DNA of 45,006 bases from Streptacidiphilus anmyonensis (GTDB taxonomy: Bacteria > Actinomycetota > Actinomycetes > Streptomycetales > Streptomycetaceae), in assembly GCF_000787855.1 (NCBI RefSeq), contig NZ_BBPQ01000008.1:33132-78137 (forward strand). Direction: 5' to 3'. The notes under the pieces are model-generated. The model was not told the DNA's origin, did not search any database, and saw only the letters and a list, made by a program, of their open reading frames with translations. Positions within the stretch are counted from its first letter, which is position 1. Each line of letters starts with the position of its first letter. The position numbers and the translations under genes are program-made. Below are positions 7,922 through 16,122 of this stretch, piece after piece.

Positions 7922-10900
7922 CTAGTGCTTCTCGGTGACACCCGCCGAGTCGAACGTCGCCACGTCGTGCATCGCCCGCGCCGCCGACTGGACCAGCGGG
8001 AGCGCCAGCAGCGCGCCCGTGCCCTCGCCGAGGCGGAGGTCGAGGTCGATCAGCGGACGCAGACCCAGCTTCGCGAGCGCGGCCTTGTGGCCCGGCTCCG
8101 CCGACCTGTGGCCGGCGATGCACGCCGCCAGGACCTCGGGGGCGATCGCCTTGGCGACCAGCGCCGCCGAGCCGGCGATCACGCCGTCGAGGATGACCGG
8201 CGTGCGCAGCGACGCCGCGCCCAGCAGGAAGCCCGCGATGGCCGCGTGCTCCAGGCCGCCGACCGCCGCCAGGACGCCGATCGGGTCGGACGGGTCGGGG
8301 CGGTGCAGCTCCAGCGCCTGACGGATGACGGCGACCTTGCGGGCGTGCGTCTCGTCGTCGATGCCGGTGCCGCGGCCGGTGACGGCGGCCGGGTCCTCGC
8401 CGGTGAAGACGGAGATCAGCGCGGCGGCGGCCGTGGTGTTGGCGATGCCCATGTCGCCGGTGACCAGCGCCTTGTTGCCCGCCGCGACCAGATCGCGGGC
8501 GGTCTCGATGCCGACCTCCAGCGCCCGCATGGCCTCCTCGCGGGTCATCGCCGGGCCCTGCGTCATGTCGCCGGTGCCGGGACGGACCTTGCGCGGGAGC
8601 AGGCCGGTGGTGCGGCCGGACTCGATCGCCGGAGGCAGCTCGGAGGCGACGCCCACGTCGACCACGCAGACCTCGGCGCCGAGCTGGCTCGCGAACGCGT
8701 TGATGACCGCGCCGCCCGCCAGGAAGTTGCCGACCATCTGCGCCGTGACCTCCTGCGGCCACGGGGTCACGCCCTGGGCGTGCACGCCGTGGTCGCCGGC
8801 GAAGATCGCGACGCACGCGGGCTCCGGGATCGGCGGCGGGCACTTGCGGCTCAGCCCGCACAGCTGCGCGGAGATTATCTCCAGCATGCCCAGCGAACCG
8901 GCCGGCTTGGTCATCCGCTTCTGACGGTCCCACGCCTCGCCGAGCGCCTTGGCGTCCAGTGGACGGATGCCGCGCAGGGTCTCCTGGAGGACGCTGTGCG
9001 GCTCCTCGCCCGGGAGGGCGCGGCGGCCGTAGGTCTCCTCGTGCACCACCCAGGAGAGCGGGCGCTTCTTCGCCCAGCCGGCCTGCGCCAGCTCCGGCTC
9101 GTCCGGGAACTCGTTGACGTAGCCGACGCAGAGGTAGGCGACGACCTCCAGGTGCTCCGGCAGGCCCAGCTCGCGGACCAGCTCCTCCTCGTCGAAGAAG
9201 CTGACCCAGCCGACGCCCAGGCCCTCGGCGCGGGCCGCGAGCCAGAGGTTCTCCACCGCGAGGGCGGCCGAGTAGGGCGCCATCTGCGGCTGGGTGTGAC
9301 GGCCGAGGGTGTGGCGGCCGCCGCGGGTGCGGTCGGCGGTGACCACGATGTTGACCGGGGTCTCCCGGATCGCCTCGATCTTCAGTTCCTTGAACTGCTT
9401 GGCGCGGCCCTTGGGGAGCGACTCGGCGTAGATGTCGCGCTGACGCTCGGCCAGCTCGTGCATCTTGGTCCGGGTCTTGGCGGAGCGGATCACCACGAAG
9501 TCCCACGGCTGCGAGTAGCCGACGCTGGGCGCGGTGTGCGCGGCCTCCAGGACCCGGATCAGCACCTCGTGCGGGATCGGGTCGGAGCGGAAGCCGTTGC
9601 GGATGTCGCGGCGCTCGCGCATCACGCGGTGCACGGCCTCGCGCATGTCCTCGGTGTAGCCGGGAGCGGCGTCGCCCAGGTCCTCGACCTCGGCCTCGGC
9701 TCCGGCCTCGACCGCGGCCTCGACCGCGGCGGCCTCCGCGGCCTCGGCGGTGACGGCCTCACCCTCCGGTGTGACGGGCGCGGCGGGGTCCGCGGTCGGG
9801 GCCGGCTCGTCACCGACCGTCGGGTGCGGGACGGTCGGCTCGACCGCCGTCGCCTGCGGCGGCTCGTGGGCCGTCTGGACTTCCTGCGTCTCCGGCACCT
9901 GCTCGACGGCCTGCTCCGCCACGATCTCTGCCTCCACCACGTCCGACTTCCCCGGCGCCTCGGTGCCCGGCTGCACACCGGACTCAGCGCCCTGCTCCCC
10001 CACCGGCCGGTCGTCCGACCCGTCGACCGGATCGGCCGCGACGTCCGCGGACGCCTCGGCGCCCGGCTCGGTCACGGGCTCGCTCATGGGCTCGGCGGCT
10101 GACTCGTTCACCTGCTGGGCGGGGGTCTGGGCGGCCGTCTCCGTGACGGGCTCGGCCGACGCCGACGCCTCGGCCGCGGGCTGCTGCTCGGCGGCGGGCA
10201 CCTGCGCGGCCTCGGCCGTAGCGCCGTCGGAGACGGGCTCGGCAACGGGCTCGGCGACCGGCTCGGCCAGCGGCTCGCCGGTCAGCACGCCGATGCCCTG
10301 CGCGGTCTCCTCGGGCTGGACCGGAGCGGGGGTCTGGGACGGCGGGGCGATGAAGGAGGCGATCCGCGTCCGCGGACCGTTGACGGCCCGGCCCTGCGCC
10401 GGGACCACCGGCTCGGGCTGCGCCTGCGTCTCCTGCTGCTCCACGGACGCGGCGTCGGCCTCCGCGGGCTCGTCGGCCTCCGCGGGCTCGGTCACGACGG
10501 GCGACTCGACCACGGGCCCGGCAGCCTCGACGGCTACCGGCTCGGCGGCCACCGGCTCGGCCGGGACCGGCTCCATGACGAACGGCCCCGTGGCGGTCGG
10601 CTCGGCGGGAGCCGCCGGTCCGTCCTGGAGGGCGGTCTCGACCTGGGCGGCCGAGCCGCCCAAGGTGCTGTCCGGAGACGGCATCTGCACCGGGACGGTC
10701 GCCGTCGCGGTGGCCGTGGCGGCGGACGCGGTGCGGTCCAGGTACTCGGGCGCGCCACCCAGCGTCGCGGGGCCGCTCGGCGTGGCGACGCCGTAGGGGG
10801 GCGTGCCGGCGGGGACCGAAGCGTTGCCGCAGTGGCCGCTCGGGCCGCGGTCGGCCAGAGAGCGGACCGGCACCTGGCCGGTCATCAGGGACGGGTCCGG

Positions 10901-11851
10901 GATCGGCGGGCCGGCGTGCAGCGGTCGCCGCGGCGCGGCCAGCTGAGCCTGTGCGTCCGCCGCCTCCGCCGCGTCCGCGGTCTCGACGGTGGTCGGCTCG
11001 GCGGCGGTCGGCTCGGCGGCCTCCGGGGCCGGGGCGGGCTCGGCCTGCGCCGTGGCCTCGGCGGGCATGACAGTGAAGCCCTGCTCGACCGACTCGGCCC
11101 GCTCGACGGACCCGGCAGCCTGAACAGCCGGGCCGACCTGACCCGGCTGACCTGCCTGGGCGCCCTCGACGGTCTGCTCGACCGGAAGGCCCGGCATGCC
11201 GACGGCGGCGAGGTACGGATCGGTGGTGTAGCCCTGGGCGGCGTACGCCTCGACCCGCACGCCCGGCTGAACAGCCTGAACAGCCTGAACGGGCGCGACG
11301 GGAGCGACAGCCTGGACGGGCTGGACCGGCTGTCCGACCGGAGCGGCCTGACCGAGGACGGACGGCAGCGGATCGGTCAACGGGTCGACCATCGGCGGCG
11401 CGAGCGACTGCGCCGCGCCGACGTGCGGGGCCTCGGGCCCGGGGGGCGTCATGGGGGGCCAGGAGGGCGCGGGCGGCTCGCCGTGCGCCGGCACGTGCGC
11501 CTGCGCGCCCGACTCGTAGGCGCCCGGGAGGCCGGCCATGCCGTGCGTTCCCTCCATGCCCGTCAGGTTCGATCCGACGACGCCGGGCTGACCCGGGACG
11601 ACGGGGACGACCGGCGGAAGGTGCTGCGCGTGGGGGTACTCCTGGCCGCGGGCGGCCTCGTTCCACGCGCCCTGCGGGCCCGGCATGAGCAGCTCGTCCT
11701 CCTCCTCGTCGACCTCGTCGAGGAAGGTGTAAGCAGGCCGGACACCCTGGACGGGGCCCTGCTCGGCGGCGTAGCCGACGTGCTGCGGCACCTGCTCCGG
11801 CTCGAGGCCCGGTACCTGGCCCCCATGGGGGACGTTGCCGGTCTCGCTCAT
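7922..11851 (-). CDS. cobT: BluB-CobT fusion with a long disordered N-terminal extension
   Basis: A 1309-residue protein. Residues 1 to about 730 are Ala/Glu/Pro/Val/Gln-rich low complexity (many AEPV and VQAV echoes) with no visible fold. About 735-950 is a nitroreductase-like BluB domain (MRERRDIRNGFRSDPIP, APSVGYSQPWDFVVIR), which in other bacteria makes 5,6-dimethylbenzimidazole from FMNH2. About 955-1309 is CobT, transferring phosphoribose from nicotinate mononucleotide to that base (IFAGDHGVHAQGVTPWPQ, TGDMGIANTTAAAAL, and GEGTGALLALPLV with the catalytic Glu near 1276). One chain would therefore make and activate the lower ligand of B12. The ATG at 11851 has GAAGGAG eight bases upstream. 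The two enzymatic domains are certain; the role of the extension is unknown. Confidence 0.9.
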   Translation of the reverse strand: MSETGNVPHGGQVPGLEPEQVPQHVGYAAEQGPVQGVRPAYTFLDEVDEEEDELLMPGPQGAWNEAARGQEYPHAQHLPPVVPVVPGQPGVVGSNLTGMEGTHGMAGLPGAYESGAQAHVPAHGEPPAPSWPPMTPPGPEAPHVGAAQSLAPPMVDPLTDPLPSVLGQAAPVGQPVQPVQAVAPVAPVQAVQAVQPGVRVEAYAAQGYTTDPYLAAVGMPGLPVEQTVEGAQAGQPGQVGPAVQAAGSVERAESVEQGFTVMPAEATAQAEPAPAPEAAEPTAAEPTTVETADAAEAADAQAQLAAPRRPLHAGPPIPDPSLMTGQVPVRSLADRGPSGHCGNASVPAGTPPYGVATPSGPATLGGAPEYLDRTASAATATATATVPVQMPSPDSTLGGSAAQVETALQDGPAAPAEPTATGPFVMEPVPAEPVAAEPVAVEAAGPVVESPVVTEPAEADEPAEADAASVEQQETQAQPEPVVPAQGRAVNGPRTRIASFIAPPSQTPAPVQPEETAQGIGVLTGEPLAEPVAEPVAEPVSDGATAEAAQVPAAEQQPAAEASASAEPVTETAAQTPAQQVNESAAEPMSEPVTEPGAEASADVAADPVDGSDDRPVGEQGAESGVQPGTEAPGKSDVVEAEIVAEQAVEQVPETQEVQTAHEPPQATAVEPTVPHPTVGDEPAPTADPAAPVTPEGEAVTAEAAEAAAVEAAVEAGAEAEVEDLGDAAPGYTEDMREAVHRVMRERRDIRNGFRSDPIPHEVLIRVLEAAHTAPSVGYSQPWDFVVIRSAKTRTKMHELAERQRDIYAESLPKGRAKQFKELKIEAIRETPVNIVVTADRTRGGRHTLGRHTQPQMAPYSAALAVENLWLAARAEGLGVGWVSFFDEEELVRELGLPEHLEVVAYLCVGYVNEFPDEPELAQAGWAKKRPLSWVVHEETYGRRALPGEEPHSVLQETLRGIRPLDAKALGEAWDRQKRMTKPAGSLGMLEIISAQLCGLSRKCPPPIPEPACVAIFAGDHGVHAQGVTPWPQEVTAQMVGNFLAGGAVINAFASQLGAEVCVVDVGVASELPPAIESGRTTGLLPRKVRPGTGDMTQGPAMTREEAMRALEVGIETARDLVAAGNKALVTGDMGIANTTAAAALISVFTGEDPAAVTGRGTGIDDETHARKVAVIRQALELHRPDPSDPIGVLAAVGGLEHAAIAGFLLGAASLRTPVILDGVIAGSAALVAKAIAPEVLAACIAGHRSAEPGHKAALAKLGLRPLIDLDLRLGEGTGALLALPLVQSAARAMHDVATFDSAGVTEKH

Positions 11852-12193
11852 GTCACTGGCTCCTTCCAGGGCCGCCTGGCGTCCACGGCACCGCGGCTGC
11901 GGCCACGACACCCACCGTTCCGGTCCTCGCCTCACTGCGACGGACCGGTGCACACCCCGCCCGCCACAAAGAAGAACGACAGAACCGGGGCAACCGGCAC
12001 GATCGCCCCGGCCACACCGGCATTCTTCCGTCCCACCGGGGGCCATGGCCAACGCGCACGCCCGACGATGCTGTGGCTTCCGCCACGTTGCATCGCGCCC
12101 CTCGGGACACGGCGTCAGCCTACCTGCCGTCAGTGACGCCGGACGCCACGGTCTTGCGCCGTGGACAGTCCTCGCAGCTCGTCCACCGGGCCT
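11852..12193. other. 342-bp leader before the CobT fusion, with one hairpin
   Basis: The gap separates the CbiET stop from the start of the BluB-CobT gene. A two-part hairpin lies at 12066-12096: stems CGATGC/GCATCG and GTGGC/GCCAC, the second closed (minus strand) by a GGAA tetraloop. I looked for a cobalamin riboswitch (the conserved GCAACTG-type core and B12 box) and did not see one. No gene is supported here. It could carry a separate promoter or a structured leader. Confidence 0.5.
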
Positions 12194-13411
12194 TCACGCG
12201 CGGTCCCCCCAGAGCACCCACCGCGGCGCGGAGGCCCCCAACTCCCCTTCCGCGTCCAGCGAAGAGGACTGGAGCAGGCTGCCCTCGGCGCGGTAGCCCG
12301 ACCGCGCGAACGCGCGCCGGACCTCCTCCAGCTCCGCCGTGGTGCGCGGGAGCGCGACGATCCGCTCCGGGCGCCGGGTCAGGCACGCCTGAAGGACCGC
12401 GGCCCCCTGCCGCACCAGTACGACGTCCGGCTCGGGCAGGTCGGCGAGCACGCCGGGGGCGGCGCCGAGCACCGTCTGCACCTCGACGCCCGCGCGGCGG
12501 GCGCTGACGTCGAGTCGGGCGCAGGCGTCGGGGTCCTGGTCCACCGCGATGACGGCCGCGCCGCAGCGCGCGGCGTCCACGGCGAGCGCGCCGTCGCCGG
12601 CCCCGACGTCCCACACCAGGTCGCCCGGCCGCGGCCCGAGCCGGGCCAGTGCCAGCGCCCGCACGGGCGCGGGCAGTTCGGACACCGGCGTCCCCTGCTC
12701 CGTCGGCTGCGGCTCAGCGGGCTGCGCCCAGCCGCGTCCGGCCTTGCCGGGGAAGTCCACGGGCCGCCCGGCGAGCCATCCCGACGGCGGCGGCGTCCCG
12801 CCGTTGCCCGAGCCGCCGATGACCAGCACGACGTTCGGGTCCCGCCACAGGTGGTCGGGCACCCGGTCGGAGGTGAGGACGGTGACGTTCTCCTCGGGCG
12901 TGCCGAGGGACTCGCAGATCACGAAGGTGCGGTGCACGTCGCGCAGCATCAGCGCGAGCTCGGAGGGCCCCGCGCCCGGCGCGGTCAGCACGGCCACCTT
13001 GGGGTTCGCCCGGCAGACATTGACGGCGCGGCGCAGGCCGCGTCCGTGGGTGGAGACGACCTGCGCGTCGTCCCAGGGCATCCCTGCGCGCGCGAAGGCC
13101 GCGGCGACGACGGAGACGGCGGGCAGCACCTCGAGTTCCAGCCCGTACTCGGGCCTTCGCAGGGTGCGCACGACGCCGAAGTATCCGGGGTCGCCGTCCG
13201 CGACCACGACGGCGGTCCCGCGGTGCTCGGCTATGCGCCGCGCCACGAGCTCGACGCTGCCGAGCGCCATCCGCTCGACGCTGGGCGCGAGCCGCAAGGC
13301 CCGCATGGGGACGCTTCCCGCGGCGACGAGCGTGGCCGCGTCCAACGCGGCGCGTGCGGCGTCGCCGAGCGGCGAGCCGTCCCAGCCGATCACGGTGACC
13401 CGGTCAGCCAT
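12194..13411 (-). CDS. cobL: Precorrin-6Y C5,15-methyltransferase (decarboxylating), CbiE-CbiT fusion
   Basis: A 405-residue bifunctional enzyme of aerobic or anaerobic corrin synthesis. Residues 1 to ~200 are the CbiE tetrapyrrole methylase (VTVIGWDGSPL, VVVADGDPGYFG, VSTHGRG, LTAPGAGPSEL). After a Pro/Gly-rich linker, residues ~225-405 form the CbiT class I SAM fold (DLVWDVGAGDGALAVDAAR, VIAVDQDPDAC). It methylates C5 and C15 of the macrocycle and removes the acetate carboxylate of ring C. The ATG at 13411 has GGAG eight bases before; longer in-frame extensions lack support. It is the most upstream gene of the corrin group in this window and may be co-transcribed with cobT. Confidence 0.9.
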   Translation of the reverse strand: MADRVTVIGWDGSPLGDAARAALDAATLVAAGSVPMRALRLAPSVERMALGSVELVARRIAEHRGTAVVVADGDPGYFGVVRTLRRPEYGLELEVLPAVSVVAAAFARAGMPWDDAQVVSTHGRGLRRAVNVCRANPKVAVLTAPGAGPSELALMLRDVHRTFVICESLGTPEENVTVLTSDRVPDHLWRDPNVVLVIGGSGNGGTPPPSGWLAGRPVDFPGKAGRGWAQPAEPQPTEQGTPVSELPAPVRALALARLGPRPGDLVWDVGAGDGALAVDAARCGAAVIAVDQDPDACARLDVSARRAGVEVQTVLGAAPGVLADLPEPDVVLVRQGAAVLQACLTRRPERIVALPRTTAELEEVRRAFARSGYRAEGSLLQSSSLDAEGELGASAPRWVLWGDRA

Positions 13412-13535
13412 GGCGGTCGCTCCGCACCTTTTCCCCCACCGTCGTCCTCCACCCGGGCCCCGCACAGGCTAGCCGCCAAGCCTTTGCCGGGCCAGTTGCC
13501 CCCCTTGCCCACTGCCGCCCGAGGTTGCACCCCTC

Positions 13536-13716
13536 AGGGACGCGAGGCTGAACCGAAGTGCGGCTCTCCCCCAGCCTTCGGCCGGGAGGTGCCCCCAGCG
13601 TGGGGGCGACAAGCCCCCCACGGAGGAAGCACACCGAACGAGCAGGGCCATCCGCACGCCGGTGGTTGCCCGCGCCCACGCGGCGGAGCCGCATGTCGCC
13701 ACAGCCTCGCGCCCCT
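13536..13716. repeat. Dispersed intergenic hairpin element A
   Basis: Outer inverted arms at 13536-13550 and 13702-13716 (15 bp, one mismatch, left arm AGGGACGCGAGGCTG) enclose two adjacent hairpins near 13564-13605. The second is a strong GCCCCCA/TGGGGGC stem. The ~58-base core at 13558-13616 is nearly identical to 19840-19898 in element B, and its right arm matches the left arm of B in reverse complement. It fills most of the 336-bp gap at 13412-13747, in which I see no gene. It probably terminates the transcript of the gene at 13748-14368. Confidence 0.85.
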
Positions 13717-13747
13717 GGACAGGGCAACCGTCTGCAGGACCGAATCT

Positions 13748-14368
13748 TCAGATCCAGATCGGGTCGAGGTCCTCCGGGAGGAGGCTCCAGACGATGAGGT
13801 CGGAGCGGCTGGTGTGCTCCGCGTCCGCGCCGCGGACGAGCCAGGCGCTGCGCAGGACGCCCTCGCTGATCGCGCCCAGCTTCTGGGCGACCTGCTGGGC
13901 GGCGATGTTGCCCGCCGCCGTCCGCAGCTCCAGGCGTTCGAACTTCTGGTCCTCGAAGAGCCAGCGGGCCACCGCGTGCGCGATCTCGCCGGCGTAGCCC
14001 TCGCCCCGGGCCCAGGGGGCCGTGACGACCTGGATCTCGGTGCTGCGCAGGCGCCAGTCCGTCGCGCGCAGGCGCACCGTGCCGACGAGCCGCTGGGTCA
14101 GGAACTCCACCGCCGCCAGCGCCAGGCCGCGGCCGGCGACGCGCTCCCCCACCGACCGCACGTGGACCCAGGACTGCGCGTCCCTGACCCCGTAGGGATG
14201 CGGCGCGGTGGTCCACTGGTGGACCAGGTCGTCGTTCATCATCTCGGCGAGCGCGGGCGCGTCGTCGGGGTCGAAGGCACGCAGCACCAGGCGATCGGTG
14301 TTGATGGTGATCTCCGGGAAGACCGGTGCGCATCCCGACGGCCCGGACGCCGCATCGCTGCTGCTCAT
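13748..14368 (-). CDS. GNAT N-acetyltransferase, RimJ/RimL type
   Basis: A 206-residue acetyl-CoA-dependent N-acetyltransferase. It opens with the typical strand TDRLVLRAFDPDDAPALAEMMND. It contains the acetyl-CoA binding stretch around TAPWARGEGYAGEIAHAVARWLFED and the later ERLELRTAAGNIAAQQVAQKLGA, as in enzymes acetylating protein N-termini or small amines. The ATG at 14368 is chosen because the upstream GTG at 14404 lies inside the terminator hairpin of the met operon (14396-14443). GGAG lies twelve bases before the ATG, a rather long spacing. The substrate is unknown. Confidence 0.82.
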   Translation of the reverse strand: MSSSDAASGPSGCAPVFPEITINTDRLVLRAFDPDDAPALAEMMNDDLVHQWTTAPHPYGVRDAQSWVHVRSVGERVAGRGLALAAVEFLTQRLVGTVRLRATDWRLRSTEIQVVTAPWARGEGYAGEIAHAVARWLFEDQKFERLELRTAAGNIAAQQVAQKLGAISEGVLRSAWLVRGADAEHTSRSDLIVWSLLPEDLDPIWI

Positions 14369-14395
14369 GGAACGATCATGCTCCAGGGTGGGGGC

Positions 14396-14443
14396 CGCCG
14401 TCACCTCTTTGCCCCGGCGTGCCGGGACTCGGAGGTGACGGCG
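14396..14443 (-). terminator. Terminator of metNIQ
   Basis: Outer arms CGCCGTCACCTC/GAGGTGACGGCG (12 bp, perfect; 14396-14407 and 14432-14443) surround an inner CCGGC/GCCGG hairpin. It begins 28 bases after the metQ stop in the direction of transcription. Confidence 0.75.
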
Positions 14444-14470
14444 TGTGGGAGAACGAGGCTACTCGCTCCC

Positions 14471-15316
14471 TCAGAAGGCCGGAATGACCGAGCCCGAGAA
14501 GGTCTGCTCGATGTACTGCTTGACCTGCGGGGAGTGCAGCAGTTCGGCCAGCTTCTTCACACGCGGGTCGTTCTGCTCGCCGTTCTTGACGGCGAGGATG
14601 TTCGCGTAGGGGTTGCCCTGCGCCTTCTCCAGCAGCAGCGCGTCCTTGGTCGGGTTCAGCTTGGCGTCGAGGGCGTAGTTGCCGTTGATGACGGCGGCGT
14701 CGACGTCGCCGAGGGTGCGCGGCAGCTGGGCCGCGTCGATCTCCTGGAACTTCAGGTGCTTGGGGTTGTCCGTGATGTCGTCCGGGGTCGCCGTGGTCCC
14801 GGCGCCGCCCTTCAGCTTCAACAGGCCGTTCGCGGCCAGCAGCTGGAGGGCGCGGCCCTCGTTGGTGGCGTCGTTGGGGATGGCGACGGTGGCGCCGTCG
14901 GCGAGCGCGGCGGCGGACTTCACCTTGTTCGAGTACAGGCCCAGCGGCTCCAGGTGGACGGCCTCGACGGACACGATGTTCGTGCCGTGGGTCTTGTTGA
15001 AGTCGTCCAGGTAGGGCTGGTGCTGGAAGTAGTTGGCGTCGGCGGAGCCGTCCTGGACCGCGAGGTTGGGCGTGACGTAGTCGGTCACGACCTTGACCTG
15101 GAGGTTCAGGCCGGCCTTGGCGGCCAGGTTCTTCTGGATGTACTCGAGGATCTGCGCGTGCGGCGTGGGGCTCGCGACGACGACCAGCGGCTTGCTCGCG
15201 TCATGGGACGAGCTGCCGGCGGACGAGGTCGACGAGGAGGAGCCGCAGGCGGCGAGGGTGAGGGCCAGCGCGCTGGTGGCGAGGGCGGCGGTGGTGAACT
15301 TCACGGAGGTGCGCAC
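14471..15316 (-). CDS. metQ: Methionine-binding lipoprotein of the MetNIQ importer
   Basis: A 281-residue substrate-binding lipoprotein of the NlpA/MetQ family, anchored outside the membrane. It captures methionine (possibly D-methionine or sulfoxide) for MetI. The signal peptide ends in the lipobox LAAC, followed by a Ser-rich spacer. The mature domain shows VVVASPTPHAQILEYIQ, YVTPNLAVQDGSADANYFQHQPYLDDFN and AVINGNYALDAKL, all typical of the family. GTG at 15316 is favoured, with GGAAGGG eight bases before; an in-frame GTG at 15304 has none. It is the last gene of metN-metI-metQ, 35 bases after metI. Confidence 0.93.
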   Translation of the reverse strand: MRTSVKFTTAALATSALALTLAACGSSSSTSSAGSSSHDASKPLVVVASPTPHAQILEYIQKNLAAKAGLNLQVKVVTDYVTPNLAVQDGSADANYFQHQPYLDDFNKTHGTNIVSVEAVHLEPLGLYSNKVKSAAALADGATVAIPNDATNEGRALQLLAANGLLKLKGGAGTTATPDDITDNPKHLKFQEIDAAQLPRTLGDVDAAVINGNYALDAKLNPTKDALLLEKAQGNPYANILAVKNGEQNDPRVKKLAELLHSPQVKQYIEQTFSGSVIPAF

Positions 15317-15351
15317 GAAAAGTGCCCTTCCAGTCGAGGTGGTGCGGTGGT

Positions 15352-16122
15352 TCAGCGCTGGACGGAGCCGGTGAGCTCCGGTTCCCGCGCGGGGGTCTCC
15401 GCGGCCTTGGGGGCGGCGGAAATCTGGGGGGTGACCCGACGTCGGAACGTCCGGTGGGTGGTGGGGCGCTTGTGGTCGAGGCCGCGGGCGAGGCCCTCGC
15501 CGACGAGCTGGACGAGCGTCACCAGGACGACGAGCTCGGCGGCGATGACCCACATGAAGGTGGTCTCGAAGCGCATGTAGCCGTAGTTGATGGCGAGTGT
15601 GCCGAGCCCGCCGCCGCCGACCGTGCCGGCCATGGCCGAGTAGCCGACCAGTGCGATCACGGTGGTGGTCAACGCGGAGACGAGAGCGGGGAGCGCCTCG
15701 GGCAGCAGTGCCTTGCGCACGACGGCCCAGGTTCCGCCGCCCATGGCCTGCACGGCCTCGACGAGGCCGCCGTCGACGTCGGCGACGGCGGTCTCCACGA
15801 GCCGGGCGAAGAACGGGATCGCGCCGACGGCGAGCGGCACGGTCGCGGCCTGCCAGCCGAGCGTGGTCCCGGTGACCCAGCGGGTGAACGGGATGATCGC
15901 CACGATCAGGATGACGAAGGGCAGCGAGCGCCCGACGTTCACGACCGTGCCGAAGAGCTTGTTGACGCCGGCGTTCTGCAGCAGGCCGCCGCGCCGGGTG
16001 AGCGCGAGCAGCAGGCCGAGCGGCAGGCCGACCAGGACGGTGGCGAGGGTGGCCAGGCCGACCATCCAGACCGTCTCCTGAGTGGCCTGCACCAGCAGCG
16101 GCTGCATGTCGTTCCAGCCCAT
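15352..16122 (-). CDS. metI: Methionine ABC transporter permease
   Basis: A 256-residue inner-membrane permease with about five hydrophobic helices (MVGLATLATVLVGLPLGLLLAL, FVILIVAIIPFTRWV, WVIAAELVVLVTLVQLV). The coupling region near EAVQAMGGGTWAVVRKALLPEALPAL contacts the ATPase. It forms the translocation pore of the MetNIQ importer. The C-terminal ~35 residues are a hydrophilic extension beyond the usual ~217-residue length of MetI. Its ATG overlaps the metN stop codon (TAATG), so translation is coupled. Confidence 0.94.
   Translation of the reverse strand: MGWNDMQPLLVQATQETVWMVGLATLATVLVGLPLGLLLALTRRGGLLQNAGVNKLFGTVVNVGRSLPFVILIVAIIPFTRWVTGTTLGWQAATVPLAVGAIPFFARLVETAVADVDGGLVEAVQAMGGGTWAVVRKALLPEALPALVSALTTTVIALVGYSAMAGTVGGGGLGTLAINYGYMRFETTFMWVIAAELVVLVTLVQLVGEGLARGLDHKRPTTHRTFRRRVTPQISAAPKAAETPAREPELTGSVQR

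Noticed and set aside
7865-10102. A 745-codon plus-strand frame opposite CobT
   Set aside because: It lies antisense to conserved BluB and CobT domains, has no ribosome site and no domain.
9750-11666. Extra genes inside the low-complexity part of the CobT fusion
   Set aside because: Open frames on both strands here are Ala/Gly/Arg-rich mirrors; only the frame continuous with BluB-CobT has a proper start and ribosome site.
11852-12193. Cobalamin riboswitch before cobT
   Set aside because: I did not find the conserved core or B12 box; only an unrelated hairpin is visible.
14369-14404. Upstream GTG start for the GNAT at 13748-14368
   Set aside because: The GTG lies within the 12-bp stem of the met operon terminator, so the ATG at 14368 is more likely.
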